DNA from: G965207345 sp965207345
GTDB lineage: Bacteria > Pseudomonadota > Gammaproteobacteria > PS1 > Pseudothioglobaceae
Assembly: GCA_965207345.1 (NCBI GenBank)
Contig: OZ242280.1
Span: 868,001-932,000 of the forward strand
Direction of reading: 5' to 3'
DNA: 64,000 nt
The notes beneath the pieces were generated by a model, which did no database searches, was not told the DNA's origin, and worked only from the letters and a program-made list of their open reading frames with translations. Both the position numbers and the translations under genes were made by a program. Positions 27,722 through 36,918 of this stretch are shown here, in pieces (within the stretch, counting starts at the first letter, position 1; each line of letters begins with the position of its first letter).

Positions 27722-28060
27722 TGTTGGAGATGGCGCAGAGTCAAACAAAGTATTTATTGCGCCAGTGGCTCAAAACACCTAGAACCAACTGCTAATGCTG
27801 GAGATAATCAATCTACAATCTCTGGCGCAGAAGTAACACTAGATGGCAGTGCTAGTAGTGATAGTGAAGATGATGCAGCTAGCACAGCTCTTAGTTATAA
27901 CTGGGCACAAACCAGTGGCACAAATGTAACCTTAAGTAGCACAGATACTGCTACTGCAACCTTTACTGCACCAGATGTTGACGCAGAGACTACCCTAGTA
28001 TTTACACTCACAGTAACCGATAGTGATGGTGCAAGTAGTAATGCTGAAGTAACTATTAAT

Positions 28061-29575
28061 GTGCTCCCAATTTTAGTATTTTCGGATACTATTAATGACC
28101 AGACCTATACTGTAGGTGAAGATGCTTCTCTAACCTTACCAATAGCAACTGGTGGTCGTAGCCCACTAACTTATACTTTAGAGGGCTTACCAAATGGTTT
28201 TAGTTTTGATGCAGATAGTCGCATCCTAAGTGGCACTCCAACTCTTGTTGGCACTAGTAATGTAATATACACCGTAACAGGTAGTGCAGACGCCACTGCT
28301 ACTTTAGAATTTGTGATAGATATAACAGCAAATACCCCGCCAACCATCACAGGCAGTACAGCTCTAAATTATATTGAAAATAGTGATACCCCAGTAGCAA
28401 CCTATAGTGCAGATGATATTGAAGGCAATGCTATTACTTGGTCTCTCAGTGGCACAGATATGGCGTCGTTCACTATAGATAACAGTGGTGTATTGACTTT
28501 TAACAGCTCTCCTGATTTTGAGAATCCAGCAGATATTGGCGCAAATAATATCTACGAAGTTACTCTTATAGCAACTGATGATAATGCTATTACACCAGCA
28601 TCATCTACTTTAGAGGTTAGTGTCACAGTTACTAACCTAGATGAGGATGGAATTGTTACTATCACTGGCACAGTCCAGGTTGGCATGGCCTTAACTGCGC
28701 AGCTAACTGATCCAGACGGCTCTGTTAGCAATGTCACCTACCAATGGCTAAGAGATGGAGGTAATATTGACGGTGCAACTGCGACAATTTATGTTTTAAC
28801 AAATGAGGATGTTGATAGCACAGTGCAAGTTATAGTTAATTATGATGATGATATTCATGGTGGCGGTAAGAGTGTCACTAGTGACCCAACCGCAGTAGTG
28901 ACACTCCCAGATGCACCTAATGCACCAACCATTGCACTCTTTGAAGACACAGGCGTAGATAATGACGGCATTACTAATAATGGCGTGATTTTTGTTAGCA
29001 ATTTAGAAGACGGTGCTACTTGGCAGTATTCTACAAGTAGTGGCGAGAGCTTTACACAAGGCGGTGCAATTAGCTCTGGAGTAAGTAGTTTTGTGTTAGC
29101 AGAAGGTGTTTACAGTGCCAATCAAGTGCAAGTTCGCCAGATTGTAAGTGGTGTTACATCTACTATTGCATCCTTCTTAAGTGAGATTACACTGGATACT
29201 ACCTTACCAATTATTGCTATAGCTAACCCTACGCTAAATATAGCTAGAGATACAAGTTATATACCAACAGCAACAATCAATGAGAGAGGCATACTTGAGA
29301 TATCAGGTGATACACTAAATACAGGAGTATTAGGCACTTATAACATCATCTTTACTGCAACAGATATTGCTGCTAATAGTGCAACTGCCACACAAGTTAT
29401 CATAGTAGGTCCTACCACACCAAGTGCACCAAGGGATCTCAGTGCAACTCCAGGTAATGGAGAAGTAAGCCTTTCTTGGAATGTTCCAGATGATGATGGC
29501 GACTCCCCCATAACTGGTTATCAAATTGCTAGTAAAACAGGTAATATGATTTCACTACTTTCAAAGAAATTTTAG
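28061..29575 (+). CDS. Giant surface protein, third frame segment
   Basis: The frame is open from 27722 and gives sensible protein from 27782 (EPTANAGDNQSTISG), so the GTG at 28061 is not a real start. Between 27667 and 27777 the protein continues in yet another frame. The join at 27772-27781 has two extra bases compared with cassette 1 (AAACACCTAGAA against AAACATAGAA). The segment carries all of cassette 3 up to its FnIII domain, where one base is missing (GGTAATATGAT against GGTAATACTGAT near 29547), giving a false end SLLSKKF. The original frame of the first segment is then restored. Confidence 0.7.
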   Translation: MLPILVFSDTINDQTYTVGEDASLTLPIATGGRSPLTYTLEGLPNGFSFDADSRILSGTPTLVGTSNVIYTVTGSADATATLEFVIDITANTPPTITGSTALNYIENSDTPVATYSADDIEGNAITWSLSGTDMASFTIDNSGVLTFNSSPDFENPADIGANNIYEVTLIATDDNAITPASSTLEVSVTVTNLDEDGIVTITGTVQVGMALTAQLTDPDGSVSNVTYQWLRDGGNIDGATATIYVLTNEDVDSTVQVIVNYDDDIHGGGKSVTSDPTAVVTLPDAPNAPTIALFEDTGVDNDGITNNGVIFVSNLEDGATWQYSTSSGESFTQGGAISSGVSSFVLAEGVYSANQVQVRQIVSGVTSTIASFLSEITLDTTLPIIAIANPTLNIARDTSYIPTATINERGILEISGDTLNTGVLGTYNIIFTATDIAANSATATQVIIVGPTTPSAPRDLSATPGNGEVSLSWNVPDDDGDSPITGYQIASKTGNMISLLSKKF

Positions 29576-29697
29576 GAAGTAGCGCAGAGACACAAACATA
29601 CACTGCTATAGGATTAACTGGTGGAGTAACCTATACCTTCAAAATCCTTGCCATAAATAGTGTTGGAGATGGCGCAGAGTCAAATGAAGCATCTGCT

Positions 29698-32600
29698 GTG
29701 CCAGCAGTTCTAACACAGGTAAGCGTGGGTTATGAATTCTTTAGCTACGCTAGCAACAAGGATATGGGTAGTGTTACCTATTGTGCCATTATTTACGAGC
29801 CATCTAGTGGTGGCACGCCAGCAAACTTCACTCTTAAATCGTCCATCACAGAAGGAAGCACTGCTATTGCCGGTGTTGATTATGTTGATGAGGGAGATGT
29901 GTTATTAGACTTTAGCACAGGTAATGAGCGCCAATGTATTGCTATTGATTTTAGGAATATAATACCGGGTATAGGAAAGACTATCCTCTTTGAGTTAACA
30001 CCGGTTAGTAGTGACCCAAGCATTGTGGTTACTATTCCCGAAGCAAATAAACAATCGGGCGTCATAATTCACGGTGATGATGCAACACTAAGAGAATTAA
30101 GTCTCTCTGATACTGCTTCTAATGCTGTTGCTTTAAGTCCTACTTTTGCATCTTCTACCCTAGTTTACAACGCAAATGTGCTTAGTAGTGTCTTAAACGT
30201 AGATGTTAGAGCAGTTGTAAATGATAGGGGCGGGGTATTTGTACCTCCTGCAAGTGGTGGAGGTGAAAGATCAAACCCTGCAATTTATAATGTAATGGTT
30301 AATGATGCCCCCTCTGGTGATAGCGTTAATTTGATAGAAGGTGTAAATGTAGTAGAAATCATAGTTACGCCAGGAGATAGAGTATCAGAGACTAAAACCT
30401 ACACTATTAATATTAACCGTGCGTCATCAGATGCAAATTTAAGTGAGTTAACTATTCCATCTGCTCTATCTATAAGCCCCCCTGATTTTGCATCTTCTAC
30501 ACTAAGTTACAGTGCAAATATAGTAAGCAATGATCGCAATGTGGATATTAGAATAACGGCAAATCACCCACGAGCAGTAATCACTCGTGGTGATAATGTA
30601 ATATCTAGTGGCGTTGATACAGTTAATGTAGATGTAGGCACAACTACCATTATCTATATCGTTACTGCTGAGGATGGCATAGCAACAAAAGAGTATACTT
30701 TTATTATTTCTCGCCAATCAGTTAATCTTGCCTTTACAACAGAACCTAGCATCATAAGCGATAACCCGCGGGAAGGTGGTAGTTCCATCACAGAGGGTGC
30801 CCTCTTGACTTTAACCTTTAGCGTTAATCAGGCACTAGAAACAGACCCAATCGTGACCATCTCTGGACAGACTGCTACGGTAGTGAAAGGTACTGGTAAT
30901 GATTATACTGCGACTTATATAGTAGTTGCATCAGAGGTTACGGACGGAGCGGTTGTGACTTACGATATTGGCGAAATGGTAGCTGCTGCTGATGCTAATA
31001 ATACTTTTGACCCCGCTGTTGCTAACGCTGCTATTCAATTTGTTTTAAACCCACCACTCGCTAGTTTCAACACTCTTTCTGCACTAACTGTGAATATGCC
31101 AGCGACAGTCAGATTTGAAGTAGGATCACCTGGAATCTTTGAAGATGAGATAGTGGCATCTGACTTTACAGCAGTTAATGCCAGAGAGTTAAGTGTAAGA
31201 ATAATACAAAGTAATAGCAACTATGAACTTACCTTTACGCCAGTAGCACCAGGTACGGTTACTATCACCTTTAATGGCGACAGAGTAACTGGTAACGCGG
31301 GTAATCTCATCGCGTCTACGAGTGTTACTGCGATAATTCCACCCACAGAGACCCCAATTATTGCACTCTTTGAAGACACAGGCGTAGATGATGATGGCAT
31401 TACTAATAATGGCCAGATTACTGTTAGCAATTTAGAAGACAGTGCTACTTGGCAGTATTCTACAAATAGTGGCGCGAGCTTCACACAAGGCGGTGCAATT
31501 AGCTCTGGAGCAAGCAGTTTTGTGTTAGCGGAAGGTGTTTACAGTGCCAATCAAGTGCAAGTTCGCCAAATTACAAGTGGTGTCACATCTACTATTGCAT
31601 CCTTAAGTGAGATTACGGTGGATACTACCTTACCAATTATTGCTATAGCTAACCCTATGCTAAATATAGCTAGAGATACAAGTTATATACCAACAGCAAC
31701 AATCAATGAGAGAGGCACACTTGAGATATCAGGTGATACACTAAATACAGGAGTATTAGGCACTTATAACATCACCTTTACTGCAACAGATATTGCTGCT
31801 AATAGTGCAACTGCCACACAAGTTATCATAGTAGGTCCTACCACACCAAGTGCACCAAGGGATCTAAGTGCAACCCCGGGTAATGGAGAAGTAAGCCTTT
31901 CTTGGAATGTTCCAGATGATGATGGCGACTCCCCCATAACTGGTTATCAAATTGCTAGTAAAACAGATGATGATGGTTTTACTATTTTCAAAGATATTTT
32001 AGGAAGTAACGCAGAGACACAAACATACACTGCTATAGGATTAACTGGTGGAGTAACCTATACCTTCAAAATCCTTGCCATAAATAGTGTTGGAGATGGC
32101 GCAGAGTCAAATGAAGCATCTGCTGTGCCAGCAGTTCTAACACAGGTAAGCGTGGGCTATGAATTCTCTAACCTCACTAGCAACAAGGAAATGGGTAGTG
32201 TTACCTATTGCACCACTATTTACGAGCCATCTAGTGGTGGCACGCCAGCAAACTTCACTCTCAAATCGTCCATCACAGAAGGAAGCACTGCTATTGCCGG
32301 TGTTGATTATGTTGATCTGGGAGATGTGTTATTAGACTTTAGCACAGGTAATGAGCGCCAATGTGCTACTATTGAGTTTAGGAATATAATACCGGGTATA
32401 GGAAAGACTATCCTCTTTGAGTTAACACCGGTTAGTAGTGACCCAAGCATTGTGGTTACTATTCCCGAAGCAAATAAACAATCGGGCGTCTTGATTAATG
32501 GTAATGATGCAACACTAAGAGAATTAAGCCTCTCTGATACTGCTTCTAATGCTGTTGCTTTAACTCCTGCCTTTGCATCTTCTACCTTAACTTACAACGC

Positions 32601-35600
32601 AAATGTACTCAGTAGTGCCACAAGCATAGATGTTAGAGCAATTGTAAATGATAGGGGTGGGGTATTTGTACCTCCTGCAAGTGGTGGAAGTGAAAGATCA
32701 GGATCTGCAGTTTATAATGTAATGGTTAATGATGCCCCCTCTGGTGATAGCGTTAATTTGGCAGAAGGTGCAAATGTAGTAGAAATCATAGTTACGCCAG
32801 GAGATAGAGTATCAGAGACTAAAACCTACACTATTAATATTAACCGCGTTGTGCAAAGTGCTGATAACTATCTTAGCGATTTAATGCTTGAAAATGAAGC
32901 CAGAGAGACTATCTCACTAGATCCACTATTTACATCCAGTACTACAGAATATAGTGCAAATATACGAGGTGATGAAGTATTTGTAATACCTACTACTCGT
33001 GCTGCAAGTGCAACGGTTAGCGTAGATGGCATATTAGTCCAAAGCGGTACTAGGAGCGAAGAGGCTATGCTAGATGTAGGTAATAATATAATTCATATCC
33101 TTGTTACTGCTTCTAATGGTGCCTCGCGAACCTATACCCTAAACGTCAACCGCGCGTCATCAGATGCAGATTTAAGTGAGTTAACTATTCCATCTGCTCT
33201 ATTTATAAGCCCCCCTAGTTTTGCATCTTCTACACTAAGTTATAGCGCAGATGTAGGAATCCTCAATCGCAATGTGGAAATTAGGATAGCAGCAAATCAC
33301 CCACGAGCAGTAATCACTCGTGATGGTAATATAATATCTAGTGGCGTTGATACAGTTAATGTAGGTGTAGGCACAACTACCGTTACCTATATCGTTACTG
33401 CTGAGGATGGCATAGCAACAAAAGAGTATACTTTTATTATTTCTCGCCCAGCTGAAGAACCAATTGCTAATGCTGGCTTCAACCAGAATGTATATTCAGG
33501 TGAGAGTGTAACATTGAACAGCTCAGCTAGTAGTGGTAATGAAGATGGCGATATTGAGCATTATGGCTGGATACAAACTCATGGCGCAACTGTAACCCTA
33601 AGTGGTGCAGATACTGCTATTGCAACCTTTATTGCACCAGATGTTGTTGATACGGATAGACTGATATTTGAACTCTCAGTAACTAGCACTGCTGGTAGTG
33701 GCGATCGTGATACAGTACTTATTACCGTAAACCCAGCTTTAAGCTTTTCAGATATCATTGGTATCCAGACCTACACTGTAGGCGAAGAAATTACTTCTCT
33801 AACCTTACCAATAGCAACTGGTGGTCGTAGCCCACTAACTTACACTTTAGAGAGCTTACCAAATGGTTTGAGTTTTGATGCAGATAGTCGCATCCTAAGT
33901 GGCACTCCAACTCTTGCTGGCACTAGTAATGTAATATACACCGTAACAGATGATAGAGGTGTTAGTGTTGCTTTAGAATTTGTGATAGATGTAATAACAG
34001 CAGATAATGCCCTGCCAACCATTGCACTCTTTGAAGACACAGGCGTAGATAATGATGGCATTACTAATAATGGCCAGATTGTTGTTAGCAATTTAGAAGA
34101 CGGTGCTACTTGGCAGTATTCTACAAGTAGTGGCGCGAGCTTCACACAAGGCGGTGCAATTAGCTCTGGAGCAAGCAGTTTTGTGTTAGCGGAAGGTGTT
34201 TACAGTGCCAATCAAGTGCAAGTTCGCCAAATTACAAGTGGTGTCACATCTACTATTGTATTCTTCTTAAGTGAGATTACGGTGGATACTACCTTACCAA
34301 TTATTGCTATAGCTAACCCTATGCTAAATATAGCTAGAGATACAAGTTATATACCAACAGCAACAATCAATGAGAGAGGCACACTTGAGATATTAGGTGA
34401 TACACTAAATACAGGAGTATTAGGCACTTATAACATCATCTTTACTGCAACAGATATTGCTGCTAATAGTGCAACTGCTACACAAGTTATCATAGTAGGT
34501 CCTACCACACCAAGTGCACCAAGGAATCTCAGTGCAACTCCAGGTAATGGAGAAGTAAGCCTTTCTTGGAATGTTCCAGATGATGATGGCGACTCCCCCA
34601 TAACTGGTTATCAAATTGCTAGTAAAACAGGTAATAGTAATTTCACTATTTTCAAAGATATTTTAGGAAGTAGCGCAGAGACACAAACATACACTGCCAT
34701 AGGATTAACTGGTGGAGTAACCTATACCTTCAAAATCCTTGCTATAAATAGTGTTGGAGATGGCGCAGAGTCAAATGAAGCATCTGCTGTGCCAATGGCA
34801 CCACTTAACACAGAACCAACTGCTAATGCTGGAGATAATCAATCTACAATCTCTGGCACAGAAGTAACACTAAATGGCAGTGCTAGTAGTGATAGTGAAG
34901 ATGATGCAGCTAGCACAGCTCTTAGTTATAACTGGGTACAAACCAGTGGCACAAATGTAACCTTAAGTAGCGAAGATACTGCTATTGCAACCTTTACTGC
35001 ACCGGATGTTGACGCAGAGACTACCCTAATATTTACACTCACAGTAACCGATAGTGATGGTGCAAGTAGTAATGATGAAGTAACTATTACTGTGCAGCCA
35101 TTACCTAACACAGAACCAACTGCTAATGCTGGAGATAATCAATCTACAATCCCTGGCGCAGAAGTAACGCTAGATGGCAGTGCTAGTAGTGATAGTGAAG
35201 ATGATGCAGCTAGCACAGCTCTTAGTTATAACTGGGCACAAACCAGTGGCACAAATGTAACCTTAAGTAGCACAAATACTATTACTGCAACCTTTACTGC
35301 ACCAGATGTTGACGCAGAGACTGCCCTAGTATTTACACTCACAGTAACCGATAGTGATGGTGCAAGTAGTAATGCTGAAGTAACTATTAATGTGCAGCCA
35401 ATACCTATTGTGCCATTACCTACTAACACAGAACCAACTGCTAATGCTGGAGATAATCAATCTACAATCTCTGGCGCAGAAGTAACACTAGATGGCAGTG
35501 CTAGTAGTGATAGTGAAGATGATGCAGCTAGCACAGATCTTAGTTATAACTGGGTACAAACCAGTGGCGCAACTGTAACCTTAAGTAGCACAAATACTAT

Positions 35601-36918
35601 TACTGCAACCTTTACTGCACTAGATGTTGACGCAGAGACTGCCCTAATATTTACACTCACAGTAACCGATAGTGATGGTGCAAGTAGTAATGCTGAAGTA
35701 ACTATTACTGTGCAGCCAATACCTAACACAGAACCAACTGCTAATGCTGGAGATAATCAATCTACAATCTCTGGCGCAGAAGTAACATTAGATGGCAGTG
35801 CTAGTAGTGATAGTGAAGATGATGCAGCTAGCACAGCTCTTAGTTATAACTGGGCACAAATCAGTGGCACAACTGTAACTTTAAGTAGCGAAGATACTGC
35901 TATTGCAACCTTTACTGCACCGGATGTTGACGCAGAGACTACCCTAGTATTTACACTCACAGTAACCGATAGTGATAGCGGTATTGGTAGTGATACGGTA
36001 GAGGTTGTAGTAATGCCATTCACAGTAACATTCCCAGAACTTGGAGAATCAACAGTTGGTAATAGTGCTAGCGTTAAAATGACCTTTAGCACTGCAGTTA
36101 ATGGTTTGACGCGAGATGATTTTGAGACAACTAATGCTAGTGTGGATAACATAACTGGTAGTGCTACAACCTACACCATTACCTACACTCCAACCTCAGT
36201 TGGTTCAGTAGAGCTTACCCTTAAGGCAGACAGTGTTATTATAAGTAATAATGTCATGGGTCCTGCTATAAGCATTCCTTCTAGCGGAGAAGCAATTATG
36301 GCACAAGAGGAGAGCCTAGCAAGTCCACGCTTTAAATCTGATATGACTATAGAAGGTATCACCACTGCCCAGTTTGATAAGATGTTATTCAGACAAGGTA
36401 TGGCAGATTTACTAGGCATTAATATTGATGATGTGCGCGTCCTTAGTATTAGCGCAGGCAGTGTAGTGGTTAACTTTGAAATAATAGCCCAAACTACTCA
36501 AGCACTTAATATGCTTATTGGAACCTATAATACTGCTACAGCAGCTGCAAGCGAAACACAGCTACTCGCTGCTACCAGGCAGCCAGAAGCAACTGGTGTT
36601 AGCACTACTGCGCCAGTAACACCTGAGGTAGCAACCCCACCTGTTGCACCAACCTTGGACGCAGCTCCAAGAGATAGCGGAGTAATCCTTTCTTGGAATA
36701 CACCAGATGATGGCGGTGCTCCTATAACTGGTTATAAACTTGCTCGTAAAGAAGCAAATGGTGCATTTAGTAATTTTGAGTCTATCGTGGGAAGTAATGC
36801 AGGGACAACAGAATACACCGTTATGGGCTTAAAAAGTGGAGTAACCTATACCTTCAAAATTCTTGCTACAAATATTGCTGGAGATGGCGCAGAATCACCA
36901 GTGGCACTCCTACTGTAA
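29698..36918 (+). CDS. Giant surface protein, fourth segment: Calx-beta, cadherin-like sandwich, Ig, PKD/REJ, SEA-like and FnIII domains
   Basis: In the same frame as the first segment and open from about 29548; the GTG at 29698 is internal to the FnIII-to-Calx-beta junction. The 2,406 residues contain two Calx-beta-like domains (AIAGVDYVD), several cadherin-like beta sandwiches (FASSTLSYSANI pattern with ETKTYTININR ends), Ig-like, putative-Ig, DUF5011-like and FnIII domains. Four PKD/REJ-like repeats of about 100 residues follow, then a Big-type domain (36020-36290), a SEA-like segment (36330-36530), a proline/threonine-rich linker and a last FnIII domain. It ends AESPVALLL at a TAA whose last A begins the next ATG. 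Cysteines are rare outside the Calx-beta domains. Confidence 0.8.
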   Translation: MPAVLTQVSVGYEFFSYASNKDMGSVTYCAIIYEPSSGGTPANFTLKSSITEGSTAIAGVDYVDEGDVLLDFSTGNERQCIAIDFRNIIPGIGKTILFELTPVSSDPSIVVTIPEANKQSGVIIHGDDATLRELSLSDTASNAVALSPTFASSTLVYNANVLSSVLNVDVRAVVNDRGGVFVPPASGGGERSNPAIYNVMVNDAPSGDSVNLIEGVNVVEIIVTPGDRVSETKTYTININRASSDANLSELTIPSALSISPPDFASSTLSYSANIVSNDRNVDIRITANHPRAVITRGDNVISSGVDTVNVDVGTTTIIYIVTAEDGIATKEYTFIISRQSVNLAFTTEPSIISDNPREGGSSITEGALLTLTFSVNQALETDPIVTISGQTATVVKGTGNDYTATYIVVASEVTDGAVVTYDIGEMVAAADANNTFDPAVANAAIQFVLNPPLASFNTLSALTVNMPATVRFEVGSPGIFEDEIVASDFTAVNARELSVRIIQSNSNYELTFTPVAPGTVTITFNGDRVTGNAGNLIASTSVTAIIPPTETPIIALFEDTGVDDDGITNNGQITVSNLEDSATWQYSTNSGASFTQGGAISSGASSFVLAEGVYSANQVQVRQITSGVTSTIASLSEITVDTTLPIIAIANPMLNIARDTSYIPTATINERGTLEISGDTLNTGVLGTYNITFTATDIAANSATATQVIIVGPTTPSAPRDLSATPGNGEVSLSWNVPDDDGDSPITGYQIASKTDDDGFTIFKDILGSNAETQTYTAIGLTGGVTYTFKILAINSVGDGAESNEASAVPAVLTQVSVGYEFSNLTSNKEMGSVTYCTTIYEPSSGGTPANFTLKSSITEGSTAIAGVDYVDLGDVLLDFSTGNERQCATIEFRNIIPGIGKTILFELTPVSSDPSIVVTIPEANKQSGVLINGNDATLRELSLSDTASNAVALTPAFASSTLTYNANVLSSATSIDVRAIVNDRGGVFVPPASGGSERSGSAVYNVMVNDAPSGDSVNLAEGANVVEIIVTPGDRVSETKTYTININRVVQSADNYLSDLMLENEARETISLDPLFTSSTTEYSANIRGDEVFVIPTTRAASATVSVDGILVQSGTRSEEAMLDVGNNIIHILVTASNGASRTYTLNVNRASSDADLSELTIPSALFISPPSFASSTLSYSADVGILNRNVEIRIAANHPRAVITRDGNIISSGVDTVNVGVGTTTVTYIVTAEDGIATKEYTFIISRPAEEPIANAGFNQNVYSGESVTLNSSASSGNEDGDIEHYGWIQTHGATVTLSGADTAIATFIAPDVVDTDRLIFELSVTSTAGSGDRDTVLITVNPALSFSDIIGIQTYTVGEEITSLTLPIATGGRSPLTYTLESLPNGLSFDADSRILSGTPTLAGTSNVIYTVTDDRGVSVALEFVIDVITADNALPTIALFEDTGVDNDGITNNGQIVVSNLEDGATWQYSTSSGASFTQGGAISSGASSFVLAEGVYSANQVQVRQITSGVTSTIVFFLSEITVDTTLPIIAIANPMLNIARDTSYIPTATINERGTLEILGDTLNTGVLGTYNIIFTATDIAANSATATQVIIVGPTTPSAPRNLSATPGNGEVSLSWNVPDDDGDSPITGYQIASKTGNSNFTIFKDILGSSAETQTYTAIGLTGGVTYTFKILAINSVGDGAESNEASAVPMAPLNTEPTANAGDNQSTISGTEVTLNGSASSDSEDDAASTALSYNWVQTSGTNVTLSSEDTAIATFTAPDVDAETTLIFTLTVTDSDGASSNDEVTITVQPLPNTEPTANAGDNQSTIPGAEVTLDGSASSDSEDDAASTALSYNWAQTSGTNVTLSSTNTITATFTAPDVDAETALVFTLTVTDSDGASSNAEVTINVQPIPIVPLPTNTEPTANAGDNQSTISGAEVTLDGSASSDSEDDAASTDLSYNWVQTSGATVTLSSTNTITATFTALDVDAETALIFTLTVTDSDGASSNAEVTITVQPIPNTEPTANAGDNQSTISGAEVTLDGSASSDSEDDAASTALSYNWAQISGTTVTLSSEDTAIATFTAPDVDAETTLVFTLTVTDSDSGIGSDTVEVVVMPFTVTFPELGESTVGNSASVKMTFSTAVNGLTRDDFETTNASVDNITGSATTYTITYTPTSVGSVELTLKADSVIISNNVMGPAISIPSSGEAIMAQEESLASPRFKSDMTIEGITTAQFDKMLFRQGMADLLGINIDDVRVLSISAGSVVVNFEIIAQTTQALNMLIGTYNTATAAASETQLLAATRQPEATGVSTTAPVTPEVATPPVAPTLDAAPRDSGVILSWNTPDDGGAPITGYKLARKEANGAFSNFESIVGSNAGTTEYTVMGLKSGVTYTFKILATNIAGDGAESPVALLL
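29704..30720 (+). repeat. Calx-beta plus cadherin-like sandwich cassette, copy 1
   Basis: Starts GCAGTTCTAACACAGG and encodes a Calx-beta-like domain (TPANFTLKSSITEGSTAIAG) followed by two cadherin-like beta-sandwich domains. It is nearly identical at DNA level to copy 2 at 32131 over its first kilobase. Confidence 0.8.
32131..33449 (+). repeat. Calx-beta plus cadherin-like sandwich cassette, copy 2
   Basis: Second copy of the cassette at 29704, 2,427 bases downstream. It has one additional beta-sandwich domain (YLSDLMLENEARETISL) inserted between the two shared ones, so copies differ by domain gain or loss. Confidence 0.8.
34813..36014 (+). repeat. Four tandem PKD/REJ-like domain repeats
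   Basis: Units start at 34813, 35113, 35431 and 35731 with GAACCAACTGCTAATGC (periods 300, 318 and 300 bases). Each encodes about 95-100 residues with the core VTLDGSASSDSEDDAAS, SYNW.QTSG and FTLTVTDSDG. The 318-base unit has six extra residues in its linker (PIVPLP). The same domain opens each 1.9-kb cassette upstream. Confidence 0.85.

Larger units (their letters stand above)
23902..29703 (+). repeat. Three tandem 1.9-kb multidomain cassettes
   Basis: Starting at 23902, 25843 and 27782 the same order recurs: a PKD/REJ-like domain (EPTANAGDNQS), a putative-Ig domain (GGRSPLTYTLEGLPNGFSF), a cadherin-like domain (NYIENSDTP), an Ig-like domain (YQWLRDGSNIDGA), a second Ig-like domain (ALFEDTGVDDDGI), a DUF5011-like domain (TLNIARDTSY) and an FnIII domain (SAPRDLSATPGNGE). 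Periods are 1,941 and 1,939 bases; the second contains four inserted bases. The copies are almost identical at DNA level, and four frame-changing indels fall in or at the edges of copies 2 and 3. Confidence 0.88.
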
